The notes under the pieces are model-generated. The model was not told the DNA's origin. It searched no databases and saw nothing but the letters and a program-made list of their open reading frames with translations. Positions 9,680-18,267 of a stretch of 64,000 bases of DNA are shown here, one piece after another (the first letter of the stretch is position 1; every line of letters starts with the position of its first letter). The stretch spans positions 186,001-250,000 of the forward strand of contig JAFLCC010000004.1 of NCBI GenBank assembly GCA_017302835.1, given 5' to 3'. The position numbers and the translations under genes are program-made. The DNA comes from Deltaproteobacteria bacterium. Lineage in GTDB: Bacteria; Bdellovibrionota; Bdellovibrionia; Bdellovibrionales; Bdellovibrionaceae.

Positions 9680-10468
9680 ATGAACTTTTCTTCTTTATCA
9701 GGTCTTATAGCTGCCTTAGCTATTTTAATATTTGGAATTTTCGGCTCAGGCGCCTCACCAAAAGTATTTTTAGATGTGCATGGAATTCTTATTGTTTTCG
9801 GAGGTACTGCAGCCGCTGCTCTCATGTGTTTTCCCTTGCCGTTCTATGTACAGGTAGCAAAGGTTTTTGCCGCGAAATTTTTAGGGAAATACCGAGTCCG
9901 AAGAGAAATGGTGATCACTGAGCTGGTCGATCTGGCAAAGGGAGTAAGAGACACTCCTGATTATCTAAAAACAAAAGTGAAAACCATTAAAACACCTTTT
10001 CTTTCTGATGCCTTGGAATTAATAAATCAGGGTGGGATGTCTGAAAAAGAAATAGATGGCATCCTCTTAAAGAGGGCTTCAACGCTTTCAAAACGCTATG
10101 ATCAAGATGCCGGTGTGTTTAAAACCGTAGCTAAATTTCCTCCAGCATTTGGACTCATGGGAACCACTCTGGGAATGATTACATTGCTACAGTCACTTGG
10201 TGGAAAAGATGCACAAAAATTGTTGGGTCCAGCGATGGCTGTAGGACTCGTAGCCACGTTCTATGGTTTAACACTAGCCAATCTGGTTTTGATCCCTATT
10301 GCCGAAAACCTTTCCGCCTTAAATCGTGATGATGAAAACTTAAGGATTATTGTTATCGAGGGATTAAGACTAGTCAGACAAAAGCAACACCCTAAATATG
10401 TTGAGGAGTATTTAAAAAGCCACTTGCTGCCTTCTGAACGAGCTAGCTTCAAAAAAGGTTTGAAATGA
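9680..10468 (+). CDS. motA: MotA/TolQ-type stator protein MotA
   Basis: A 262-residue inner-membrane protein of normal MotA length. Four membrane segments lie at about 5-25, 33-54, 148-172 and 182-206, with a large cytoplasmic loop at 60-145. The third and fourth carry the family signatures FPPAFGLMGTTLGM and GPAMAVGLVATFYGLTLAN, which line the ion path. MotA forms the ring around MotB and pushes on FliG when ions flow. GAGG lies five bases before the ATG. The gene overlaps motB by four bases (ATGA). It lies 99 bases after a barrel-like gene that overlaps the FliF-FliG-like fusion, so the partner rotor may be that fusion and not a standard flagellar FliG. Confidence 0.9.
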   Translation: MNFSSLSGLIAALAILIFGIFGSGASPKVFLDVHGILIVFGGTAAAALMCFPLPFYVQVAKVFAAKFLGKYRVRREMVITELVDLAKGVRDTPDYLKTKVKTIKTPFLSDALELINQGGMSEKEIDGILLKRASTLSKRYDQDAGVFKTVAKFPPAFGLMGTTLGMITLLQSLGGKDAQKLLGPAMAVGLVATFYGLTLANLVLIPIAENLSALNRDDENLRIIVIEGLRLVRQKQHPKYVEEYLKSHLLPSERASFKKGLK

Positions 10469-11187
10469 AACATGAGGAAAGCGAGTCATCAGAAGTCGAT
10501 ATCACTGATCTCTCTTCCGATCATGGTCATGGTGGCGGAGGTGACCACGATGAAAGCAATTGGTTAATTTCCTATGCTGATTTAATGACTCTTTTGGTCG
10601 GTTTCTTCGTTATTCTATTAAGCTTTTCAAAAGTAGATCAAGATGAGTTTGAAAAAGCAAAGCAATCACTATCAAAACAGTTTGGAGGAAATTATCAAAA
10701 ACCATTTGCAGATATTGCTGATAAGATAAAAAATGCTATTGATAAAATAAATGCTGGAAATCAAGTCGAAATAAAAACAAATGAAACGGGAGTGAACATT
10801 TCCTTTATTGGTACTGTTTTCTTTAGCTCAGGGTCTGTAGATTTTAAAAATGAAGCAAAAAACATCTTAAATCAAATTCTACCAATTATAAAGCAAGAAG
10901 CTTCGGATTTTGGAATTGTCATCGAGGGACATACTGATGATGTTCCTCTGTCAGCTGGAGGAACATATAAAAACAATTGGGAACTTTCAAGCATCAGAGC
11001 CTGTAGGGTTTTGGAATATATGATAACTTTCGGGTTTTCTTCAGAAAATGTTGTTGCCGTCGGATACGGTGAAGCAAGACCTGTTGTGCCTAACAGAGAC
11101 GAAAATGGCATTCCAAATCCTATCAACCAAAGTCAAAATAGAAGAGTCATAATTAAGTTAATCAAAAATGGAGCTCAGACTATCTAA
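10465..11187 (+). CDS. motB: Stator protein MotB with OmpA-like peptidoglycan-binding domain
   Basis: A 240-residue protein. The N-terminus is acidic and His/Gly-rich (DHGHGGGGDHD). One membrane helix at about 33-55 carries the ion-binding aspartate, Asp39, in SYADLMTLL. A plug-like amphipathic stretch follows (KVDQDEFEKAKQSL). Residues 110-236 form an OmpA/MotB domain with the peptidoglycan-binding region IEGHTDDVPL, then WELSSIRACRVLEYM and NRRVIIKL. MotB anchors the stator to the cell wall and conducts ions. The helix resembles PomB-type, sodium-using sequences (ADLMTLL, FFVILLSFS), which is only a hint about the ion. It forms a coupled pair with motA. Confidence 0.92.
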   Translation: MKHEESESSEVDITDLSSDHGHGGGGDHDESNWLISYADLMTLLVGFFVILLSFSKVDQDEFEKAKQSLSKQFGGNYQKPFADIADKIKNAIDKINAGNQVEIKTNETGVNISFIGTVFFSSGSVDFKNEAKNILNQILPIIKQEASDFGIVIEGHTDDVPLSAGGTYKNNWELSSIRACRVLEYMITFGFSSENVVAVGYGEARPVVPNRDENGIPNPINQSQNRRVIIKLIKNGAQTI

Positions 11188-11240
11188 AGATAAAGTCTAG
11201 TTGGCCTTTTATTAAAAATCAAAATCTAATAGAATGAATA

Positions 11241-11285
11241 AACGGATTTAAAGTGAACGGATTTAAAGCAGATGGATTTAGATTT
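11241..11285 (+). repeat. Three 15-base tandem units across a start codon
   Basis: Two near-perfect 15-base units (AACGGATTTAAAGTG and AACGGATTTAAAGCA) are followed by a diverged third (GATGGATTTAGATTT) that contains the ATG of the next gene at 11272. Slippage at this repeat could change the leader or the start of that gene. No clear Shine-Dalgarno sequence is visible here. Confidence 0.6.
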
Positions 11286-12741
11286 AAGCAATAAAAGCCA
11301 TTCAAAAAAGTGGTATGTAAGTACTAATCAAGGCTGCTTGGGCCCCCTTTCCACTATTCAATTACTTAATATGGGAAAGAAAAATGAAATTAATTCGCAA
11401 AATTTCGTTTGGCATGAAGGCTGGAATGATTGGAAGGCAATATCACAAGTTTATGACCTAGAGCTTCTTTATGCAAATAATGACTCTATTGAATTGGAAT
11501 CGAAGGTAGGTTTAAAGGTAGATTCAAAATTAGGTTCAAAGGCAAAGTCAGAAGCAGAATTGGAAAATAAAGATTCATGGAATAGTAGCGACGAATTTTG
11601 GAAAGAAATCCATCAAGAGATTATAAATTTTTCGCCCGATGAATACACAAGGGTCGAAACAATATCAAAAGACAAGAATCAGTGTTCTTTAAACCTAGAA
11701 GTCCAGCCCGCCAAGAATATAAATCAGTTCAAAACAAACAAGATCATTCTGTTTTTGGTTTTGGCTTTATTGGCATGCTTCTTCATCATATTGAAGTTTA
11801 CAAGAGGAAATAGTTATAAAAAAAGTAGCTATAGAGAATATTTGGAAAAGTCATTGACTAGGAATGAATACCGAGAATTGATTTCAGCCATTGATGAATC
11901 ATTAGAAAAATCAGGTCCTGCGGCCAGTATCGGAATTATAAACAATAATGAGAGATCAAAAGGTCTGCAAATTTATTTTGCCGTAGGTACGAATTTACAA
12001 GATGGAACAGAGCTAAAATTGAACGTATGGAGTACGCCTGGAACACTTTTATCTTTAAACAACGTTTCTGTTGAATCAAAACTCTTTGTTAAAGACGGTA
12101 TCGCATTCTCCCCTGCTATGTATGGAAAAGAAGGAGGTCCTTTGGCTGAAGGCGAATATCAAGTCATGGTTAGATGTCAGAAATGCAAAAACATGCCTCT
12201 TGAAGAAAATAATTTAATAAAAAACCAGAATGAAAGAGAAATCACCTTAGCACATAAGGCCTATTTTATTGGTGGAAAGAAAGACAGCAATTACTTAGAA
12301 GAATTAAAAGTGATTCAAGATCAAATTAACCAAAAAAGCAAAGGGGAACTGATTGAAGCGGCTCAATTAATTGGTATAATTCGAAAACAATTTAATGAAT
12401 TGAGGGTAAACCAAATTCAACTCACTCAGGGGAAAAATAATAGGAATCGGAAGGAAAATCAAAACACCTATTCCAATTGGAATGAGTCTGATTGGATTCA
12501 AATCGACGAACAGTTATTTGTATTAATCGATAGATGGAAATCACTAACCCTCCATAATGAAGTCGTTCATAAAGAACTATTTGGTGAAATAGATAGAGCC
12601 TACTTAAAACTAAAAGAAATTTATGAAATTCAAACTAAATTCTCATTCCAGCAAAAAGAAGCTAAAATTCAATACGAAAAAATTGATTCGCTTTTTATTC
12701 AAACTGAGAAAGAGATTTCATCCATAGAAAAGAAGTTATAG
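11272..12741 (+). CDS. GYF_2-domain single-pass membrane protein
   Basis: A 489-residue protein. Residues 10-65 match the bacterial GYF_2 pattern (KKWYVSTNQGCLGPLSTIQL, then VWHEGWNDWKAI), a small module that usually binds proline-rich or partner peptides on the cytoplasmic side. A charged, repetitive linker follows (KVGLKVDSKLGSKAKSE). One membrane helix lies at about 157-176 (IILFLVLALLACFFIILKF). The C-terminal 300 residues, probably periplasmic, contain a beta-rich part and a long helical region from about 340. The specific function is unknown. It is the last gene of the same-strand run that includes MotAB, 84 bases after motB, and could be an accessory of that machine. A separate transcript is also possible. 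Confidence 0.65.
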   Translation: MDLDLSNKSHSKKWYVSTNQGCLGPLSTIQLLNMGKKNEINSQNFVWHEGWNDWKAISQVYDLELLYANNDSIELESKVGLKVDSKLGSKAKSEAELENKDSWNSSDEFWKEIHQEIINFSPDEYTRVETISKDKNQCSLNLEVQPAKNINQFKTNKIILFLVLALLACFFIILKFTRGNSYKKSSYREYLEKSLTRNEYRELISAIDESLEKSGPAASIGIINNNERSKGLQIYFAVGTNLQDGTELKLNVWSTPGTLLSLNNVSVESKLFVKDGIAFSPAMYGKEGGPLAEGEYQVMVRCQKCKNMPLEENNLIKNQNEREITLAHKAYFIGGKKDSNYLEELKVIQDQINQKSKGELIEAAQLIGIIRKQFNELRVNQIQLTQGKNNRNRKENQNTYSNWNESDWIQIDEQLFVLIDRWKSLTLHNEVVHKELFGEIDRAYLKLKEIYEIQTKFSFQQKEAKIQYEKIDSLFIQTEKEISSIEKKL

Positions 12742-12768
12742 CTTCATTAGCTTTTATCAAAAATAATC

Positions 12769-12795
12769 TGGAAGACGTTTGGCACCCGTCTTCCA
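12769..12795. terminator. Bidirectional hairpin terminator between convergent genes
   Basis: A perfect nine-base-pair stem (TGGAAGACG / CGTCTTCCA) with a nine-base loop lies between the stop of the GYF_2 gene and the stop of the convergent DJ-1/PfpI gene. T-rich stretches follow in both directions: eight Ts at 12805 on the plus strand, and a T-rich run just past the stem on the minus strand. Confidence 0.7.
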
Positions 12796-12820
12796 AATCA
12801 ATGCTTTTTTTTCTCTGATT

Positions 12821-13522
12821 TTACCTTGTTACTAAGACTTGCTTTAGTCCTTGTACAAAATAACCAAGATCGTCAGGTGAACGGCTCGTCACTAAATTTC
12901 TTTCAATAACCAAAGGTAAATTTTGATAGCGAGCTCCTGCATTTATTAAATCTTGCTTGATTACTGGCGACCCTGTGAGGTTAAAGCCACGAGTGAGACC
13001 CGCATTGATTAATACAGAGGATCCCGCACAGATAGCAGCTAAAGGCAGACCTTTTTGATACTGACTTCGTACTAGTTGCAAGGCCTTTTCATCACTTCTT
13101 ACCACCTGAGCGTTCCAAGCGCCTCCCGTAAGCACCACAAGATCATACTTGATCAGTAAGCCTTGAGTGAAAGTCCCAGAAGCCTTTACGAAAAGACTCG
13201 GCATCAAAAATCGAGAGGTAATGATCCCTTCGGGAGTCCAATCTGGAACTAAAATATCCACTTGAGCCCCCCTTTGAATTAAATAAGTGTAAGGGAATAC
13301 AATTTCACTTTCTTCAACACCATGGGAAGCTAAAATAGCGACTCTCTTTCCCATGAAAAGTTGAGCTGACTCTATAGGAGGTTGTTGCACATTAGGTGGA
13401 GTCCCCTGTGGAATTTGTTGCGAACTCACAGGGCTAAAAATGCTCCCGGAACGAAGGGGGCGCATTTGTGCGATACTTGCTAGAGCAAAGAATAAAGTTA
13501 AAATAATGCCTTTTGTTTTCAT
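12821..13522 (-). CDS. Exported DJ-1/PfpI family protein
   Basis: A 233-residue protein with a signal peptide (about 1-20). Residues 55-225 have the DJ-1/PfpI class I glutamine-amidotransferase-like fold: the conserved acidic residue in GVEESEI, and the nucleophile elbow AAICAGSSVL with its cysteine, preceded by DLVVLTGGAWNAQ. Family members are glyoxalases, chaperones or peptidase-like enzymes acting on damaged proteins. An exported form points to the periplasm or outside the cell. The exact reaction cannot be told. It lies 216 bases downstream of infC on the same strand but is probably separately expressed. Confidence 0.8.
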   Translation of the reverse strand: MKTKGIILTLFFALASIAQMRPLRSGSIFSPVSSQQIPQGTPPNVQQPPIESAQLFMGKRVAILASHGVEESEIVFPYTYLIQRGAQVDILVPDWTPEGIITSRFLMPSLFVKASGTFTQGLLIKYDLVVLTGGAWNAQVVRSDEKALQLVRSQYQKGLPLAAICAGSSVLINAGLTRGFNLTGSPVIKQDLINAGARYQNLPLVIERNLVTSRSPDDLGYFVQGLKQVLVTR

Positions 13523-13738
13523 ATTGAAATCCTTTTTTGTGTCAAAAATATATTGTTTATTGTTACTCTTGTTGAATCGATTCCAGAGTTAAATAGAATG
13601 ATTACAACTTCAGATCAATGCAATAAAATGCATTCGTAAAATGCATTTTTGTCAATTTACAAATTTTTTTGTTTCTACCGGACTCATTTTGATTATCTAC
13701 CAGACTTCCCACATTAGATCCATATTAGATATAGATCT

Positions 13739-14407
13739 TCACTCTTCTTCTTGGTCTTCAGGTTCATCTTTGAGTTCGGGGAGAACTTCTTTGGTCACCT
13801 TTGGGTTTTTCTTTTCATATTCTTTTATCTTTAAAGGGTCTGGAGCCAAGAGTGTAAACATTTGCTTGCCCTCAAAACGTGGAGAAGTTTCAATCAGGGC
13901 TAAGTCTTCAACGAACTTCACCGCTTTTTTCATTAAATTCATACCAAATTCTTGGTGGGCCAATTCTCTTCCTAAAAATCGCATATTGATTTTGACTTTG
14001 TCTCCATCCAAAAGAAAATTTCTGGCATGTTTCATTTTGGTTTCAAAATCATGTTGATCCGTTCTTGGTCGCATTTGAATTTCTTTGACCACAATGACGG
14101 TTTGCTTTTTTCTCGCAGCAGCCTGTTTCTTTTTATTTTCATATTTCCACTTGCCATAATCCATGATCTTACAAGTTGGAGGTGTTGCAGTTGGTGCAAT
14201 TTCCAAAAGATCCAATCCCTTATCTTCTGCAATCCTTAAGGCTTCAGGAACTGTCATTACCCCTAACATTTGCCCACTATCATCAATCACACGAATTTGA
14301 GGGGCTCGGATATCACGATTGACTCGTAATCCATCTTTGTCTTCTTTCTTTTTAAACCGATCAAAACCACCTTTTTTTAACTCGCCACGATTCTCAAACT
14401 TGTTAAT
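13739..14407 (-). CDS. infC: Translation initiation factor IF-3, with ATT start codon
   Basis: A 222-residue IF-3 with an extended basic N-terminus. The N-domain starts with VNRDIRAPQIRVIDDSG and the C-domain contains KEIQMRPRTDQHDFETK. A Glu/Asp-rich tail ends the protein. IF-3 binds the 30S subunit and checks the start codon. No ATG or GTG gives a full N-domain. The frame runs upstream to an ATT at 14407 preceded by AGGAGG with six bases of spacing, which gives 39 extra residues. An AUU start is the classic infC feature that lets IF-3 repress its own synthesis. The ATT overlaps the thrS stop (ATTAA). No rpmI or rplT follows, unlike the common thrS-infC-rpmI-rplT order. Confidence 0.93.
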   Translation of the reverse strand: MNKFENRGELKKGGFDRFKKKEDKDGLRVNRDIRAPQIRVIDDSGQMLGVMTVPEALRIAEDKGLDLLEIAPTATPPTCKIMDYGKWKYENKKKQAAARKKQTVIVVKEIQMRPRTDQHDFETKMKHARNFLLDGDKVKINMRFLGRELAHQEFGMNLMKKAVKFVEDLALIETSPRFEGKQMFTLLAPDPLKIKEYEKKNPKVTKEVLPELKDEPEDQEEE

Positions 14408-16367
14408 GGGAAACCTCCTGCTTTTGCATGTAGATAGAAATTAAATTCCTATTTTTTATATCTTGTTCTAAATTTTTTACGACTTGATCCAAATCAAGCT
14501 CTTGAAACATTTTTCCATCTTTAGTACGTAGGGACACTTTTCTCATCTCGGCTTCTTTGTCTCCGACGATAATCATATAGGGAATTTTTCCCATTTGCGC
14601 TTCTCTAATTTTGAAATTTAATTTTTCATTTCGAGAATCAAACTCCACACGTACCTTAGCTTGGTTTAGTTTTTCTTTTATCTCTAAACAAAATGGATTA
14701 ACTCGATCAGTTACATTAAGAATGACCGCCTGGGTTGGACACAACCAAGGTGGTAAATGACCAGCGGTATGCTCTAAAAAGACCCCAATAAATCTTTCGA
14801 GGCTGCCCAGAATCGCACGGTGAAGCATCACAGGACGATGTTCTTTATTATCTTCACCTGTGTATTTAAGATCAAAATTTTCAGGCAAATTAAAGTCACA
14901 TTGTAAGGTTCCTAGTTGCCAAGGTCTTCCAATGGCATCCACAAACATAATATCGAGTTTTGGACCATAAAAAGCCCCGTCTCCAGGATTGATGGTAAAA
15001 GGCAATCCCAGCTTATCCAATGCCTGGGACAAAGCCCCTTCAGCCTTATCCCACACTTCATCACTACCCATTCTCTTTTCTGGACGAGTGCTTAAAAATA
15101 TCTTGTAATTATCCATTCCCAAAGTTTTGTATACCCGATTGAGCATGACCATAAAATTTTCGATTTCAAGCTGGAGCTGATCAACCCGACAAAATATATG
15201 GGCATCGTCCTGACAGAAGGTACGTACCCTCGTTAACCCGTGCATAGCACCCGATTTTTCAAATCGATGAAGTCGGCCAAAATCAGCTATTCTTAATGGC
15301 AGCTCTCGATAAGAATGTTTTCCTGCATGGAACATCATGCAGTGTGAAGGACAGTTCATCGGTTTAGCCGAAAAATCTCTTTCATCTACCTTCATGAAAT
15401 ACATATTTTCTTTATAATTGGTGTAATGACCTGATTTATGAAAGAGGCTCACATCAAAAAATTGAGGAGTGATCACTTCTTGATAACCAAACTCCAAATA
15501 CAATTCCCTCATGAAACCTACTAATTGGTTATAAATGATCGTTCCCCTGCCTGTAAAAAAAGGAGAACCTGGGGCCCATTCATGGAACATAAATAAATCT
15601 AGTTCCTTACCAAGCTTTCGATGATCTCGTTTTTTTGCTTCTTCCAATTGCATGATGTAAAGATCTAGATCTTTCTTGTCAGCAAAGGCTGTGGCGTAGA
15701 TTCTTTGGAGCATGGGGTTTTTCTCATCCCCCCGCCAGTAGGCACCAGCAACACTTAATAGCTTGAAGGCCTTTACCTGACCCGTTGCCTGGACGTGGGG
15801 ACCACGGCACAAATCAAACCAATCGCCTTGGTCATAAATACTGACCTGGGTTTCCCCCTTGGAAGCCAGATCTTTGATAATCTCCACTTTAAAACGCTCT
15901 GACATTTTTTCAAAAACTGAAATAGCCTCACCGGTAGAAAGAAATCTTTTTACCAAAGGTTCATTGGCATCAATGATTTTTTGCATTTCTTTTTCTATTT
16001 TTTCAAAATGTTCTTCGGTAAACGAAAAAGGCGAATCAAAATCATAGAAGAAACCATTTTCAACAACGGGTCCAATGGTGACTTTCACCTCGGGCCAAAT
16101 TTTTTGTACAGCTTGAGCCATAATATGGGCACAGGAATGCCGAAGCACTTCATTTGCTTCTGGGCTTTTCACCGTTACAATTTGCAACTGAGTTTGGTCT
16201 TTGAGCTTGCTTCTTAAATCCAGAACCTCTGGATTCCCATTTATTTTTCCGCCCAACGTGTCTTTGGCTAGCCTTGGACCAATGGACTCTGCCACTTCTA
16301 ATACTGTTGGTTCCTGGTCAAAACATTTAACTGATTTATCGGGTAATATAATAGAAATTTGAGACAT
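14403..16367 (-). CDS. thrS: Threonine-tRNA ligase
   Basis: A 654-residue class II aminoacyl-tRNA synthetase that joins threonine to tRNA-Thr. It has the TGS domain (ISIILPDKSVKCF), the editing domain with HSCAHIMAQA and the zinc-type CRGPH motif near residue 190, the catalytic core with FSAKPMNCPSHC and RVRTFCQDDAHIF, and an anticodon-binding domain (LCPTQAVIL through IPYMIIVGDKE). The start at 16367 aligns with family members; an in-frame ATG 27 bases upstream is possible. Neither has a strong Shine-Dalgarno sequence. It overlaps infC by five bases and is surely co-transcribed with it. Confidence 0.95.
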   Translation of the reverse strand: MSQISIILPDKSVKCFDQEPTVLEVAESIGPRLAKDTLGGKINGNPEVLDLRSKLKDQTQLQIVTVKSPEANEVLRHSCAHIMAQAVQKIWPEVKVTIGPVVENGFFYDFDSPFSFTEEHFEKIEKEMQKIIDANEPLVKRFLSTGEAISVFEKMSERFKVEIIKDLASKGETQVSIYDQGDWFDLCRGPHVQATGQVKAFKLLSVAGAYWRGDEKNPMLQRIYATAFADKKDLDLYIMQLEEAKKRDHRKLGKELDLFMFHEWAPGSPFFTGRGTIIYNQLVGFMRELYLEFGYQEVITPQFFDVSLFHKSGHYTNYKENMYFMKVDERDFSAKPMNCPSHCMMFHAGKHSYRELPLRIADFGRLHRFEKSGAMHGLTRVRTFCQDDAHIFCRVDQLQLEIENFMVMLNRVYKTLGMDNYKIFLSTRPEKRMGSDEVWDKAEGALSQALDKLGLPFTINPGDGAFYGPKLDIMFVDAIGRPWQLGTLQCDFNLPENFDLKYTGEDNKEHRPVMLHRAILGSLERFIGVFLEHTAGHLPPWLCPTQAVILNVTDRVNPFCLEIKEKLNQAKVRVEFDSRNEKLNFKIREAQMGKIPYMIIVGDKEAEMRKVSLRTKDGKMFQELDLDQVVKNLEQDIKNRNLISIYMQKQEVSH

Positions 16368-16499
16368 TAATAAACCATTTATAACCTTTTTCATTCTTAA
16401 TTAACATAAAAATATATTCCACCAATAAAAATTCACAAAAATTGTGACTCAAAGCGCAGATTAGACTTAAAATGAGCGTTAAAATCTAAAATTTTAGAT

Positions 16500-17699
16500 C
16501 TAATAAGTCACATGATGATGAATAGCCTCGTGAAGTCTTGGATCTTTTAACGGTACCAATGAAAATTTCTTAAAAAAGGTGGTTAGACCAAATAAAAATA
16601 AACCTGCAAAACCAGCAAAGACACCAACTTCCCAAAAACCAAACTGAATTAAGCCCTCATTAAAGTTAGGGTAAACCATCCAGTAAATGTCTAAATACTG
16701 CATCATGAGAATTAAGATAGAAACAGCAATAACATGATTCTCATTTCTTTTGAGCCCTCGAGGTAAGAGAGCAATAAAAGGAACCACAAATCTAAAAATT
16801 AATAATAGGAAAGAAATAACCAACCATCCGTTCTGAGATCTTAGAATATAATATTCTGTTTCTTCTGGGATATTGGCGTACCAAATCAACATAAACTGTG
16901 AAAAGGCAATATAGGCCCAAAAAACCGTAAAACCTTTCATAAATTTTACAATATCGTGCTGGTGTTCGACATTAACATAGCCCTTTACAAATCCTGATCT
17001 TTTCAAAAAAATAAGAATCAAAGTGAGAACTGCAAAAGTACTTTGAAACAATCCCGAAAAACAATAAATACCAAATATAGTTGAATACCATGTTGGTGAC
17101 AGGGACATGAGCAAGTCCATGCTGAATAAAGTAAAGGTCAAAGCAAAAAATAAAACGAAAGCAATGGATAAGCCTACGTTTTTCAAAGTTAATTTGGGAT
17201 CTCCAGACTGATCTTGATTCAAAGAATTCCCAACAATAAACCATTTGAATCCCAACCAACCCAAAGCAAAAACAAGGATCCTCACTGCTAAAAATGGAAT
17301 ATTTAAGTAAGCTGTTTTAGCCTCCAACAATGGAGAAGAGTGAATGACCTCTGATTGGGTCCAAGGAAAAATAGACTTAGCTCCAAAAATTAAAACTATC
17401 CCACCGATAAGGATAAAAGGAACAAAGGAAGTCATCGCCTCTGCATATCTTCTAATGGAAGAGGACCACCCCGCTTTAGTGATATGCTGAATGGACGCAA
17501 AAAATAGGCCTCCCAAACCCAAACAAGAAAAGTAGAAAAAGGAAACCAAATAGGAAGTCCAGGCTCTTTCTTGATTCAAGAATAGACCCAAAGCAAAAGT
17601 GAGTAATCCTATCCCTAAAAGAGCGATAATTAAGATTTTTAGTTTTGGTGATGTTTGAAAGGGTTTTACTTCAAGTTCATGATGTTCAAAATTTGCCAT
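16500..17699 (-). CDS. actF: Alternative complex III membrane subunit ActF
   Basis: A 399-residue polytopic membrane protein with about ten hydrophobic segments, matching the quinol:cytochrome c oxidoreductase membrane subunit (ActF, related to ActC/NrfD). It contains the typical stretch WYSTIFGIYCFSGLFQS and the loop with MLIWYANIPEETEYY. In alternative complex III it helps form the quinol site and possible proton path in the inner membrane. It is the last gene of actABCDEF and starts eight bases after actE. The C-terminus is His-rich (HEAIHHHVTY). No cytochrome oxidase genes follow; thrS is next. Confidence 0.88.
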   Translation of the reverse strand: MANFEHHELEVKPFQTSPKLKILIIALLGIGLLTFALGLFLNQERAWTSYLVSFFYFSCLGLGGLFFASIQHITKAGWSSSIRRYAEAMTSFVPFILIGGIVLIFGAKSIFPWTQSEVIHSSPLLEAKTAYLNIPFLAVRILVFALGWLGFKWFIVGNSLNQDQSGDPKLTLKNVGLSIAFVLFFALTFTLFSMDLLMSLSPTWYSTIFGIYCFSGLFQSTFAVLTLILIFLKRSGFVKGYVNVEHQHDIVKFMKGFTVFWAYIAFSQFMLIWYANIPEETEYYILRSQNGWLVISFLLLIFRFVVPFIALLPRGLKRNENHVIAVSILILMMQYLDIYWMVYPNFNEGLIQFGFWEVGVFAGFAGLFLFGLTTFFKKFSLVPLKDPRLHEAIHHHVTY

Positions 17700-17707
17700 A
17701 TTTTTTC

Positions 17708-18265
17708 CTATTTTTTTGCTTCTTTTTGTAAATGCCTTATATAGTTAACAACTTGCCATCTGTATTTCTGTGGAATGTGATGATCATAAGCTCCCATTAA
17801 CCCCTGCCCCTTAGAAATAACAAAATAAATATGAGCATCAGTCCAAGAAGAAATTTTCTCGTTATTGATAGCCGGAGGTTTTAAAGCCATGAATTCACCA
17901 ATACTGCTTTTAGCTTCGACAGCCCCTTCACCTTTTTGTCCATGACAAAGGGCACAGTTTGTCACATAAAATTTATTTCCAGTCATCAATACATCTTTAG
18001 ACATGTCTCCAACTAAAGGATTCTTAATTTCTTTTTCAACTATCGCTAAATCTGTCAAGTTTTCAGAAATAAAACCCACAGGAATCGTTCCTTTGACGGG
18101 CTCTCGCAGCCCGATCCCATTGGGTGCTGTGGGATCCGACTCCTGTGGCTTAACTCCAGGAGATTCCATCATGTCTTGAACTAATTCAATATTAGGTACG
18201 GACTTGTCGATATTACAAGAAACTAAAAATAAAATTATTGGGAATAAACCTAATTTTATAAACAT
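17708..18265 (-). CDS. actE: Alternative complex III monoheme cytochrome c, ActE
   Basis: A 185-residue lipoprotein (lipobox LVSC near residue 17) with one cytochrome c domain. The heme motif CALCH lies at about residue 106 and a distal Met is likely in GLMGAYDHH, followed by YRWQVVNYIRHLQ. ActE passes electrons from the complex to a downstream acceptor such as a cytochrome oxidase. It is two bases from actD and eight from actF. Confidence 0.9.
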   Translation of the reverse strand: MFIKLGLFPIILFLVSCNIDKSVPNIELVQDMMESPGVKPQESDPTAPNGIGLREPVKGTIPVGFISENLTDLAIVEKEIKNPLVGDMSKDVLMTGNKFYVTNCALCHGQKGEGAVEAKSSIGEFMALKPPAINNEKISSWTDAHIYFVISKGQGLMGAYDHHIPQKYRWQVVNYIRHLQKEAKK

Positions 18266-18267
18266 GA

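Noticed and set aside
13641-14057. 138-residue plus-strand frame
   Set aside because: Mostly antisense to infC, which is certain.
16484-16499. 16-base perfect palindrome ATCTAAAATTTTAGAT just after actF
   Set aside because: AT-only centre, short, and no clear T tract; too weak to call a terminator or operator.
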